Assembly: GCF_003579925.1 (NCBI RefSeq)
Contig: NZ_QUAL01000030.1
Coordinates: 1 to 35,899, forward strand
DNA length: 35,899 nucleotides
Direction: 5' to 3'
From: Jiangella rhizosphaerae
Lineage (GTDB): Bacteria; Actinomycetota; Actinomycetes; Jiangellales; Jiangellaceae
Positions 24,033-34,727 of the stretch are shown one piece after another. Under the pieces are notes generated by a model, which saw only the letters and a list, made by a program, of their open reading frames with translations, did not search any database and was not told where the DNA came from. A program made the translations under genes and the position numbers. How positions within the stretch are numbered: position 1 is the stretch's first letter; each line of letters begins with the position of its first letter.

Positions 24033-25733
24033 TTACGGGCGCCCGCCGACCACCGTGATGGTCTCGTCGGTGGTGGAGACCCGGCCGTACGGGTCGGTGC
24101 TGCGGACGACGACGGTGTGCTCGCCGTGCCGCAGACCGCGGGGCAGCTCGTAGGACCACAGGTGCGACGACGGCTCGGGCGCGGCCGGCCGCAGGCTGCC
24201 GGTCAGCGTCGAGCGCAGCACCGAGATGTACGGGTCGTTCTGCGGCGCGAGGTGGGTCATCGGGCGGAACGGGCCGCCGTCGATGCTGATCTCGACGGTG
24301 TGCCGCTCGCCGCCGTCGAAGACGTTGGCCGTCACGGCCGGCGCCGGGACGCCGTCGCCGGTCCAGTCCCGGGTGTGGAACGTGACCGCACCGGGCGCGA
24401 AGCCGTCGACGCCGCTGACGCCGCCCGGGATGCGCACCTCGTCGCCCCAGCCGCCGTCGAAGGTGAGCCGGATCTGGTAGTCCTCCGGCAGGCTGGCCGG
24501 CTTGAACCGGGCCGAGTACTCGTTGCCGTCGAAGAACAGCTCGTAGTGGCCGTTCGGGTTGCCGTCGGACATGTCCGCCGCCTGGATGCCGCGCGAGTCG
24601 CGCGGGCCGGTGTTCCAGCCGCTGCCGCGGACCTCGGCGAGCACCTGGTGGTGGAAGTCCTTCGGGCCGAACCAGCCGTGCTCCTCGCCCATGTACATCT
24701 GCCAGCTGTTGCTGGTGTCGTGGCCGGAGATCGTGTAGACGTGCTCGCGGTCCTCGAGGATCGCGAACAACTCGGTCAGGTTCGTCGTGTTCACTCCGTC
24801 GGACGTGGTGGCGTCGGTGGCCAGCGGGATGTGCGTCCCGATGACGATCAGCTTGTCGTCCGGCACGTGGCGCAGGTCGTTCTCCAGCCACTGCAGCTGC
24901 TCGTCGTTCAGGTAGCCGATGTAGCCGTGGTCGGGGCCCTCGTGCTTGACGTTGTCCATCAGCACGAAGTGCACCTGGCCGTAGTCGAACGAGTAGTCCG
25001 TCGGCCCGAACGTCTCCTTGTAGGTGTCGGTGGCGTTCGCGTCGGTCGGCGCGTCGTAGTCCTGGTCGTGGTTGCCCGGGGTGTTCCACCAGGGGATGCC
25101 GATCCGCGCGACGGCGGAGTTGTGCGGCGCGAACAGGTCCAGCGGGTCGTTGACGATGTCGCCCACGGTGAGCCCGAAGCGCGCGTCGGTGTTCCCGATG
25201 ATCCCGGCGATGACGTCGATCGCCATGGTGTCGATCTGCCCGACGTTCGACGTCTGCGGGTCGGCGAAGGCGAGCGCCGAGAACGTCTCGTCGACGGAGT
25301 CGTCGCGGTACATCGGGAAGTCGACCGACGCCGGCAGCGGGCCGGTCGGCTCGACGCCGCCGTAGCGCAGGTCGTACGGGCTGCCCTCCGGGTAGTGCTT
25401 GTAGTAGAACTGCGGCAGCTGGACGTCGTTCACCGGCACCATCCAGCCGGCCGGCTTGCTGATGAAGACGACGGTCTGGTCGTCCACCTGCAGGCTGTAG
25501 CGGCCCTGCGCGTCGGTGCGCACGACGTCGCGGCCGTTCGACACCGACACGTCCGGCACGCCGGCCTCGCCGTCGTCGCGCTGTCCGTTGCGGTTGGCGT
25601 CGTCGTAGACGACGCCGGTGGCGGTCTCGGTCTCTGGTGCGGTCTCGGCGCCGGCCAGGCCGAGGCCCGCCGCGCCGAGTCCGGTGACCGTCGCCGTGAT
25701 GCCGGCACCCATGAGCCAGGTGCGTCTCGCCAT
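24033..25733 (-). CDS. Secreted calcineurin-like metallophosphoesterase with N- and C-terminal beta domains
   Basis: The 566-aa protein starts with a Tat-type signal (ARRTWLMGAG then a hydrophobic stretch to AGA). Next come an SdrD/Cna-B-like beta domain (about 38-105: GVVYDDANRNGQRDDGEAG), the metallophosphoesterase core, and a C-terminal calcineurin-associated domain ending in a beta-sandwich. Metal-binding motifs are visible: FADPQ, GDIVND, GNHDQD, GTHIPL and ISGHDTS, the usual D-x-Q/H, GD, GNH, H, GHx series of the superfamily. The substrate is unknown; relatives act on extracellular phosphoesters. ATG 25733 has GGAGG 4 nt upstream. It lies 97 bp downstream of a same-strand operon and ends at a strong bidirectional hairpin. 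Confidence 0.9.
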   Translation of the reverse strand: MARRTWLMGAGITATVTGLGAAGLGLAGAETAPETETATGVVYDDANRNGQRDDGEAGVPDVSVSNGRDVVRTDAQGRYSLQVDDQTVVFISKPAGWMVPVNDVQLPQFYYKHYPEGSPYDLRYGGVEPTGPLPASVDFPMYRDDSVDETFSALAFADPQTSNVGQIDTMAIDVIAGIIGNTDARFGLTVGDIVNDPLDLFAPHNSAVARIGIPWWNTPGNHDQDYDAPTDANATDTYKETFGPTDYSFDYGQVHFVLMDNVKHEGPDHGYIGYLNDEQLQWLENDLRHVPDDKLIVIGTHIPLATDATTSDGVNTTNLTELFAILEDREHVYTISGHDTSNSWQMYMGEEHGWFGPKDFHHQVLAEVRGSGWNTGPRDSRGIQAADMSDGNPNGHYELFFDGNEYSARFKPASLPEDYQIRLTFDGGWGDEVRIPGGVSGVDGFAPGAVTFHTRDWTGDGVPAPAVTANVFDGGERHTVEISIDGGPFRPMTHLAPQNDPYISVLRSTLTGSLRPAAPEPSSHLWSYELPRGLRHGEHTVVVRSTDPYGRVSTTDETITVVGGRP

Positions 25734-25830
25734 GATTCCTCCGGTCTTCGGGGGCACGGAGTTGCGAGACCTCACCCTGTCGGCGCCACCCCAACACGAG
25801 GTGACGAACCCACGCACAACAGCGGAAGAG

Positions 25831-26457
25831 TTACGCCAGCAGCACGACGCCGAACCCCGCCACGGCGAGGACGACGCCCACCGCCGCGGCGACCACCGAC
25901 GCCAGGCACAGGTAGCCGGTGAACTGCAGCGACACCGGCAGGAACGGCGCGACGCGCGGCAGGTCGGAGAACCTGTCGAACAGGTCTTTGGTCAGCTGCA
26001 TGCCGGCCCAGACGCCGCGCGCCGCCCGGCCGGCGCCCCGCAGCCCGGGGCCGGCCGCCCTGACCTGGTGCAACGCGTCACCGGCGCGCGCCCACGCACC
26101 GGCGACGTCGTAGGCCTGCGCCAGCTCGGCCGCCAGCTCGTCGACCGGGTCGACGGCGCGCACCAGCCGGCGACGGCGCCACAGCACCCAGAGGCCCGGC
26201 GCCGCGACGATCGCCGCGGCGCCGATGAAGTACCGGCGGCCGATGTCCTCGGCGAACCCCTCGACCAGCAGCACCAACGCCGGCGGCAGCGGCAACAGGC
26301 CAACGGCGAGCAGTGGCACCTTCACGCGCCGGACCAGGACGGCGAGCGCGGCAGCCAGGTCTCGGATCACCCGCGCCCGCGTCTCACCCGCCGACGCTGC
26401 CGCCGCCTCGGCCGTGCGGCGCCACCGCTCGAACCGGCTCTCCTCCGGCGTCGTCAT
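25831..26457 (-). CDS. Membrane protein of unknown function
   Basis: No family recognised. The 208-aa product has a basic, helical N-terminal part (RFERWRRTAEAAAASAGETR) and two adjacent hydrophobic helices near residues 45-90. A helical soluble middle follows, with the acidic patch VDPVDELAAELAQAYDVAGAW, and a final pair of hydrophobic segments at about 170-208. ATG 26457 overlaps the stop of the helix-hairpin-helix gene (ATGA), so the two are coupled and probably act together. Confidence 0.72.
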   Translation of the reverse strand: MTTPEESRFERWRRTAEAAAASAGETRARVIRDLAAALAVLVRRVKVPLLAVGLLPLPPALVLLVEGFAEDIGRRYFIGAAAIVAAPGLWVLWRRRRLVRAVDPVDELAAELAQAYDVAGAWARAGDALHQVRAAGPGLRGAGRAARGVWAGMQLTKDLFDRFSDLPRVAPFLPVSLQFTGYLCLASVVAAAVGVVLAVAGFGVVLLA

Positions 26458-27182
26458 GCCGGCCGGTGCGGGAGGAGGATGAGCCGCTCGGCGTCGCGCT
26501 CGACCAGCGGGGTCTCGAGCCCGGACAGCGCGCCCAGCTCGTCCCACGAGGCGTAGCCGCCGCGCAGGTCGCGGGCGACGACGAACGCCTCGGCCGTCTC
26601 GCGCGGCCAGCCCAGCGCTGTGGCCAGGCCGTCGGCGCTGGTGTTGTTGAGGTCGACGAGCCCGCCGTCGTCGAAGGTTCTCGGCAGGTCCGGCCGGCCG
26701 ATGGCCAGCTCGTACGCCATGGGCAGGTCGTGGGTCGCGATCTCGCGGGCCCGGGTGCGCCGCTCGCGGCGCTCGAGGACGGCCTGGACGGCAGGGTCGG
26801 CCGCGATGCGGTGCGCTGACGTGGGCGGAGCTGGTGCGGCGGCGGGTCGGGGCTGGACGGCCGGGCGGCTCCCGAAGACGACCGAGCGTCCCAGCGCCGC
26901 GGCGACCACGCCGCCCACCATCGTGCCGATCAGCAGCAGGCCCCAGCCGGCACCGTCCGCATCGCCCACCATGCCGACGACGATGCCGGCGCAGGCCAGG
27001 GCCAGCACGACCGCCGTGATGGCCCAGCCGGCGGACCGCGACCGCCACCAGGCCTGGGTGGCCGGCAACCAGGAGAGGATGCTCAGGCTGAGGATCGGGA
27101 TGAGGATCCAGAGACCGTGGCCGATCACCCGGGCGACCGCCCGGCCGGCTGACTGCTTCTGCACAGGGTCCCCCATCGTCAT
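26454..27182 (-). CDS. Membrane protein with C-terminal ComEA-like helix-hairpin-helix domain
   Basis: The 242-aa product has about three N-terminal hydrophobic helices (residues 20-100), a Pro/Ala-rich linker, an Arg/Glu-rich helix (ERRERRTRAREIA), and a C-terminal domain (about 178-238). That domain reads like a helix-hairpin-helix of the ComEA type: LVDLNNTSADGLATALGW, then GGYASWDELGAL. Such domains bind DNA non-specifically in competence proteins or act as protein contacts. No other competence gene is near. ATG 27182 is used, with ATG 27176 as an alternative. It follows the deacetylase after 23 bp and overlaps the next membrane gene (ATGA). Confidence 0.78.
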   Translation of the reverse strand: MTMGDPVQKQSAGRAVARVIGHGLWILIPILSLSILSWLPATQAWWRSRSAGWAITAVVLALACAGIVVGMVGDADGAGWGLLLIGTMVGGVVAAALGRSVVFGSRPAVQPRPAAAPAPPTSAHRIAADPAVQAVLERRERRTRAREIATHDLPMAYELAIGRPDLPRTFDDGGLVDLNNTSADGLATALGWPRETAEAFVVARDLRGGYASWDELGALSGLETPLVERDAERLILLPHRPA

Positions 27183-27205
27183 GCCGGCAAGCCTGCCACA
27201 ACCGG

Positions 27206-28012
27206 TCAGGCGCGCGGGACGACGAACTCGTAGCCGGCGTCGAGCAGGGTCTCGATGATGGCCGGCAGCGCCTCGATCGTCCCCGCGCGGTCGCCGCCGC
27301 CGTCGTGGAGGAGGACGATCGCGCCCGGGTGGACGTGCTCGGCGACGTAGTCGTGGATGGCGCGAGCCCCCGGTTTGCGCCAGTCGCCGGGGTCGACGCT
27401 CCAGCCGAGCGGCACCTGGTCGAAGCCGGCGGCGACCTCGTTCACGTTGGCGGCGAAGTTGCCGCCGGGCGCCCGGTAGAACGGCACGTCGACGCCGGGG
27501 GCGGCGTCCTCGATGGCGGCCAGCGTGCCGCCGATCTCGTCCTCGATCACCTCGGGGTCGCGGTCGGGCAGCGAGGTGTCGTGGCTGATGGTGTGGTCGC
27601 AGAGCCGGTGGCCCTCGTCGGCGATGTCGCGCACCAGCTTCGGGTACAGCCGCGCCATCTCGCCGACCACGCAGAACGTGGCGGTGATGTCGTACTCGCG
27701 GAGGATCCGCAGCACCTGCGGGGTCTGCTCCGGGTGCGGGCCGTCGTCGAAGGTGAGCGCCACGGTGCGGCCGTCGCGGCCGTTGAGGCGGCGGGTGCCG
27801 GCGTCGTCGACCTCCGCGACCGGCGCCGACCCGTTCTCGGCCGCCGGCACCAGGGAGAGCAGCCGGTCGCGCGTCTTGGGCGGCGCCTGCTGGGTGGTCT
27901 CGGCGGCGGCCGACGTGCTGCCGGGCGGCTCGCTGCGGGCGGCGCCGACGATGACCCCGACGATCAGGCACAGGATCAGGGCAGCACGGAGCTCTCTGGA
28001 CACCGGCACCAC
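27206..28012 (-). CDS. Polysaccharide deacetylase (NodB homology domain), membrane-anchored
   Basis: Removes acetyl groups from cell-wall or other surface polysaccharides. The 268-aa product has an N-terminal signal anchor (residues 8-25), a Thr/Gln/Pro linker and the NodB domain from about residue 84. Catalytic motifs are complete: TFDDGPH (Asp89, Asp90), DHTISHD with metal His140 and His144, RAPGG, and late LLHDGGG. The start is GTG 28012 or GTG 28009; GGAG lies 4 or 7 nt upstream respectively. It is the first gene of a three-gene operon with two membrane proteins, which may take part in the same envelope process. Confidence 0.92.
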   Translation of the reverse strand: MVPVSRELRAALILCLIVGVIVGAARSEPPGSTSAAAETTQQAPPKTRDRLLSLVPAAENGSAPVAEVDDAGTRRLNGRDGRTVALTFDDGPHPEQTPQVLRILREYDITATFCVVGEMARLYPKLVRDIADEGHRLCDHTISHDTSLPDRDPEVIEDEIGGTLAAIEDAAPGVDVPFYRAPGGNFAANVNEVAAGFDQVPLGWSVDPGDWRKPGARAIHDYVAEHVHPGAIVLLHDGGGDRAGTIEALPAIIETLLDAGYEFVVPRA

Positions 28013-28188
28013 CCCGCTCCACTCAGGACGAATCCGTCAGAACCCGGCAGGTGCGACGGTACCGGCGCAGCACCTCAGACCCGGTGAGGCGCGCCGACCA
28101 CGCTTTCCACCTCAGACCGCCCATCCTGCGGAGAACCACAGGGTGATCTCGGCGGTGACCTTCATCGCGCCGGCCCGCCGGAATCCCG

Positions 28189-28194
28189 TACGGT
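28189..28194 (+). promoter_or_regulatory. -10 element TACGGT of the dedA-like gene, leaderless type
   Basis: TACGGT ends 7 nt before GTG 28202. The same hexamer stands before the SURF1 gene. Confidence 0.5.
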
Positions 28195-28201
28195 CAGAGG
28201 C

Positions 28202-28882
28202 GTGAACATCCGCCTCTCCCCGGAAACCGAGCTGACCGGCCTGGCCGGTTTGGCCGTCGACCTCATGGACACCATGGGCGCCGTCGGCGCCGGCATCGCC
28301 ATCGCCGCCGAGAACCTGTTCCCGCCACTGCCCAGCGAGGTGATCCTGCCGCTGGCGGGGTTCACCGCCAGCCGCGGCGACATGAACCTGGCGGCGGCGA
28401 TCATCTGGACGACGGTCGGATCGGTGGTCGGCGCGCTCATCTGGTACGCCGTGGGCGCGGCGGTGGGACGCGATCGCACGCGGGGCATCCTGGCGCGCCT
28501 GCCGCTGGTCAAGATGGCCGACGTCGACAAGGCGGAGGCGTGGTTCGGCAAGCACGGCGTGAAGACGATCTTCTTCGGCCGGATGATCCCGATCTTCCGC
28601 AGCTTCATCTCCATCCCGGCCGGCGTCGAGCGGATGTCGCTGCCGGTCTTCCTGCTCTTCACGGCGCTCGGCAGCGCCATCTGGAACACCGTGTTCATCC
28701 TCCTCGGCTACCAGCTGGGGCAGAACTGGGACGCCGTCGAGCAGTACGTCGGCCTGCTGCAGTACGCGGTCATCGCGGCGGTGGTCGTCGCGGTGGTGGC
28801 GTTCGTCGTCCTGCGCGTTCGGTCGAACAAGCGCGATCGCGAGCGCGCCCGGCACCGGGTGCGCCGTCAGGAACCGAGGTAG
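28202..28882 (+). CDS. DedA family membrane protein
   Basis: DedA/VTT proteins move lipid carriers or phospholipids across the membrane; recently studied members recycle undecaprenyl phosphate. The 226-aa product has the family marks ENLFPPLPSEVILPLAG (re-entrant loop with Glu) and FFGRMIPIFRSFISIPAG with the conserved Arg residues. Several membrane helices follow, and it ends in a basic tail. It converges on the response regulator gene and overlaps its end by 16 bp. A second DedA gene lies 1.9 kb away on the other strand. Confidence 0.93.
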   Translation: MNIRLSPETELTGLAGLAVDLMDTMGAVGAGIAIAAENLFPPLPSEVILPLAGFTASRGDMNLAAAIIWTTVGSVVGALIWYAVGAAVGRDRTRGILARLPLVKMADVDKAEAWFGKHGVKTIFFGRMIPIFRSFISIPAGVERMSLPVFLLFTALGSAIWNTVFILLGYQLGQNWDAVEQYVGLLQYAVIAAVVVAVVAFVVLRVRSNKRDRERARHRVRRQEPR

Positions 28883-29511
28883 CGCAGCACCGCCAGCACC
28901 CGGCGGCTGTAGCCGCCCTCGGCGGTCAGCTCCAGCTTGTCGAAGATCGCGTTGGCGTGCTTCTCGACCGCGCTCTGCGACACGTGCAGCCGGCCGCCGA
29001 TGGCGGCGTTCGTGTGGCCCTGCGCCATCAGCTCCAGCACGTCCCGCTCACGCGGGGTGAGTCGCTGGAGCGGGTCGCCGTGCGTGGTCCGGGCGATCAG
29101 CTGCCGGACCACCTCGGCGTCGAACGCCGCTCCCCCGGCGGCCACCCGGTCCAGCGCGTCGAGGAAGTCGCCGACGTGCGCCACCCGGTCCTTGAGCAGG
29201 TAGCCGACGCCGACAGTGTGCGACTCGAACAGCTCGGCGGCGTACCGCTTCTCGACGTACTGCGACAGCACCAGGATCCCGACCCCCGGCCATTCGGTCT
29301 TGATCCGCAGGGCCGCCCGCAGGCCCTCGTCGGTGTGCGACGGCGGCATCCGCACGTCCGCGACCACGACGTCCGGCGGGTCGGCGGCGACGGCGGCCAG
29401 CAGCGCCTCGGCGTCTCCCACCGACGCGACGACGTCGTGGCCCTCGTCGCGCAGCAGCTTCGCCAGGCCCTCGCGCAGCAGCACGGAGTCCTCGGCCAGG
29501 ATCAGTCGCAC
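28867..29511 (-). CDS. NarL/LuxR-type response regulator
   Basis: The 214-aa protein has a receiver domain (1-120) with acidic pocket AEDS, phospho-acceptor Asp52 in VVADVRMPP and a late Lys in LLKDR. A LuxR-type helix-turn-helix follows at about 148-205: LTPRERDVLELMAQGHTNAAI, which is followed by GGRLHVSQSAVEKHANAIF. GTG 29511 has GGAG 5 nt upstream and overlaps the end of the histidine kinase gene by 10 bp, so this is its cognate regulator. Target genes are not evident; the linked DedA gene is a candidate. Confidence 0.93.
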   Translation of the reverse strand: MRLILAEDSVLLREGLAKLLRDEGHDVVASVGDAEALLAAVAADPPDVVVADVRMPPSHTDEGLRAALRIKTEWPGVGILVLSQYVEKRYAAELFESHTVGVGYLLKDRVAHVGDFLDALDRVAAGGAAFDAEVVRQLIARTTHGDPLQRLTPRERDVLELMAQGHTNAAIGGRLHVSQSAVEKHANAIFDKLELTAEGGYSRRVLAVLRYLGS

Positions 29512-30788
29512 GGCAGCTCCGCCTCGACGACGGTCCCGCGGCCCGGCGGCGACTCGACCGCGAACCGGCCGTCCAGTGCGGCGACCCGGCGACGGAGCCC
29601 GGCCAGCCCGCCGCCGGCCGGGTCGGCGCCGCCCGCGCCGTCGTCGGTCACCCGGACCCGCACCGCCGCGCCCGCCCGCCACACGTCGATGTGCACCGAC
29701 GAGGCTCCGGCGTGCTGTTCCCCTTTTCCGTTGCGGGACTCACCCGCCGCCTGGGACCTCGCGGTCGGCGACGCGTGCTTGACGGCGTTCGTGACGGCCT
29801 CGGCGACGACGAAGTAGACGGCCGTCGCGACCGGCTCCGGCGGCTCACCGGCCGCGTAGGACAGCTTCGCGCCGGCGCCCTCCGCGACCGCCGTCAGCGC
29901 CTCCTCCAGCCCGAGGGTGTCCAGCGCCGCCGGGTAGACGCGCCATGCGACGGCCCGCAGGTCGGCCAGCACGCGCTGCGACTCCTCGTGCGCCGCGCGC
30001 AGCAGGTCGTCGGCGGCCGCGCGGTCGCGGTCGGCCGCCCGCCGCGCCCGCCCCAGCAGCAGGCCCAGCGCGACCAGTCGCTGCTGGACGCCGTCGTGCA
30101 GGTCGCGCTCGATGCGACGACGCTCGGCGTCGACGGCGGCCACGACACCGGCCCGCGACTCGGCCAGCTCGTCGATGCGGCGGCGCAGCACCTGGTTCTC
30201 CGTCGGCCCGAGGAACGTCCGCGCCGTCCGCCGCTCCAGCCCGACGACGCCGGCCAGCCCCTGGACCGCCAGGTACAGCAGGACGGCGCCGGGGACGATC
30301 AGCGTGAGGATGGTCAGGCCGGTCACCGGCTCCTGCTCGGCGTCCAGCGGCCAGCCGAGCAGCCACATCCTCACCGTCACGGCGACGGTCACCAGGCCCC
30401 AGACGACCAGCAGCAGGATCGAAGCGCCGAGCAGCCCGACGACGGTGCGGGCGGCGAGGTATGCGAGCGGCCGCCCCGGGGCGTGCGGCACAGGCGTCGC
30501 GAGCCAGTCGCGTAGCCGCTTCCGCTCCCACGTCACCAGCACGTTGGCGGGCCGCGAGGCCGCCGTCAGCACCCGGTCGCGCGCGCCGGGCAGCACGGCG
30601 ACGGGCAGCAGCGCCAGTCCGATGAGCAGCAGAAAGCCCGCCGACACGATCGCCGTCACCGCGCCGAGGCAGAGCCCGGCGGTGCGCCGCCAGGCCACGC
30701 CGGCGACCAGGCGGACCCAGGGCGCCGTCAGCCGGGCGGGTGCCTCGTCCGGCGCGGAGACGTCGGGCGAGGCGGCCGTCGGGGTCAG
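29502..30788 (-). CDS. Membrane sensor histidine kinase, HisKA_3 (NarX/DesK-like) type
   Basis: The 428-aa kinase has four hydrophobic helices (about 38-66, 110-140, 155-182) in a layout typical of actinobacterial sensors with short loops. The HisKA_3 segment has His231 in ERDLHDGVQQRL, and an HATPase domain carries NAVKHA and DDGAGGAD. No ATG or GTG lies near the start of the open segment. CTG 30788 overlaps the dedA stop (CTGA) and has GGAG 5 nt upstream, so I infer a CTG start; GTG 30698 is the alternative. An unusual ~18-residue polar insertion (about 341-358) follows the N-box. Confidence 0.85.
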   Translation of the reverse strand: MTPTAASPDVSAPDEAPARLTAPWVRLVAGVAWRRTAGLCLGAVTAIVSAGFLLLIGLALLPVAVLPGARDRVLTAASRPANVLVTWERKRLRDWLATPVPHAPGRPLAYLAARTVVGLLGASILLLVVWGLVTVAVTVRMWLLGWPLDAEQEPVTGLTILTLIVPGAVLLYLAVQGLAGVVGLERRTARTFLGPTENQVLRRRIDELAESRAGVVAAVDAERRRIERDLHDGVQQRLVALGLLLGRARRAADRDRAAADDLLRAAHEESQRVLADLRAVAWRVYPAALDTLGLEEALTAVAEGAGAKLSYAAGEPPEPVATAVYFVVAEAVTNAVKHASPTARSQAAGESRNGKGEQHAGASSVHIDVWRAGAAVRVRVTDDGAGGADPAGGGLAGLRRRVAALDGRFAVESPPGRGTVVEAELPCD

Positions 30789-31471
30789 ACCAGCTCCTGC
30801 GGCTTCTCGTCCGGTGAGCCCTCCGCGCCGGGCGTGGACTCGGTGGTCCCGGCCTGCTCGGCGCGCCGGCGGTTGCGGACGCCGATGCGGTGGCGGATCA
30901 GCTCGACCAGGCCGGTGATGCTCAGCGCGATGCCGAGCCCGACGCCGAGGCCGAGCAGCGGGTTGTCCTCGAACGCGTGCCCGCCGACGTAGCCGATCAT
31001 GCCGGAGTAGGCGCCCCACGACAGCGCCGCGATGGCGTCGAAGAAGGAGAACTTCCGCAGCGGGTACTCGACGGTCCCCGCGGTGAGCGTGACCGCGGTC
31101 CGGCCGCCCGGGATGTACCGCGCGACGACGATGATGACGCCGCCGCGTTGGTCGAGCATGCGTCCGGCCCAGGCGAACATCGCGCCGGACTTCTTGCCGC
31201 CCTCGATGCGGTGCCTCACCCTGGTGCCCGCGGTGCGGCCGATGAAGTACGAGATGTGGTCGCCGACGAACGCGCCGGCAGCCGCGGCGAGGATGACGAA
31301 CAGCAGGTTCGGCACGCCGTCGGCCGCGGCGAACACGCCGGCCGTGATGACCAGCGACTCGCTGGGCACGGCCGGGAAGAAGCCGTCGATGGCGGAGATG
31401 GCGAACAGCACCACGTAGACCCAGGGCGACCCCATGACGTCGCGTGCGGCCTCGATGATCGCGTCGTTCAT
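30785..31471 (-). CDS. DedA family membrane protein (second copy)
   Basis: The 228-aa product is a separate DedA/VTT member: IDGFFPAVPSESLVITAG re-entrant region, GDHISYFIGRTAG, RYIPGGRTAVTLTAG with the conserved Arg residues, and a final helix with a polar tail. It is not a recent duplicate of 28202-28882; the two differ throughout. It is the first gene of an operon with the histidine kinase and response regulator, and its stop overlaps the kinase start. GGGGGA is close to ATG 31471. Confidence 0.92.
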   Translation of the reverse strand: MNDAIIEAARDVMGSPWVYVVLFAISAIDGFFPAVPSESLVITAGVFAAADGVPNLLFVILAAAAGAFVGDHISYFIGRTAGTRVRHRIEGGKKSGAMFAWAGRMLDQRGGVIIVVARYIPGGRTAVTLTAGTVEYPLRKFSFFDAIAALSWGAYSGMIGYVGGHAFEDNPLLGLGVGLGIALSITGLVELIRHRIGVRNRRRAEQAGTTESTPGAEGSPDEKPQELV

Positions 31472-31557
31472 GGTCCCCCGTGTTCTCCGTTCGCCGAGTG
31501 GTCACCTCCGACCCTACGTGGCGGACGCGCCGCGCACATGCGACCTCAGGCGGAGCC

Positions 31558-31583
31558 GCACCCCCGACTTTCGTCGGGGGTGC
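31558..31583 (-). terminator. Terminator hairpin after gcvP
   Basis: A perfect 11-bp G/C-rich stem (31558-31568 with 31573-31583) closes a TTTC loop (as read on the plus strand), 10 nt past the gcvP stop. Confidence 0.85.
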
Positions 31584-31593
31584 CCCCAGGAGA

Positions 31594-34467
<2,874 letters not shown>

Positions 34468-34551
34468 CGACGGAGCTCCTCGGACGGATATGGCGAGTCA
34501 GCTCCCCCTCTGTCGTCGTCGCTCGTCACGACGGCTTCAGAGTGGCCTCGC

Positions 34552-34641
34552 CTGACCGGTCCTTGCTGCCTGAGAGGTTGACGGGGATGTTGCCCCTTCG
34601 GCGCCTCGCACCCCGGGTGGTGCGAGAACTCTCCCGGTCAG
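34552..34641 (-). ncRNA. Glycine riboswitch aptamer in the gcvP leader
   Basis: Read on the minus strand, an 8-bp P1 (CTGACCGG with CCGGTCAG) encloses the glycine aptamer core: GGGAGAG, then a G/C stem, GCCGAAGGGGCAA, a second stem and CTCTCAGGCA followed by AAGGACCGG. These are the diagnostic glycine-riboswitch sequences. Only one GCCGAAGGGGCAA core is seen, so this is a single-aptamer form, not the common tandem. Between it and ATG 34467 a short CGTCGT/ACGACG hairpin is a candidate for the expression platform. It should switch gcvP on when glycine is abundant. Confidence 0.93.
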
Positions 34642-34659
34642 AGTCCACAGCTCGCCGTC

Positions 34660-34665
34660 AGCATA
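34660..34665 (-). promoter_or_regulatory. -10 element TATGCT for the gcvP riboswitch transcript
   Basis: TATGCT on the minus strand lies about 19 nt upstream of the aptamer P1, placing the transcription start near 34653. No clear -35 is visible. Confidence 0.45.
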
Positions 34666-34727
34666 GCTCGCCCCGCCCCGCCCGGCGACGCGGACGCGCG
34701 AGGTGGGCGGTCCGGGCATCGCGTCGG

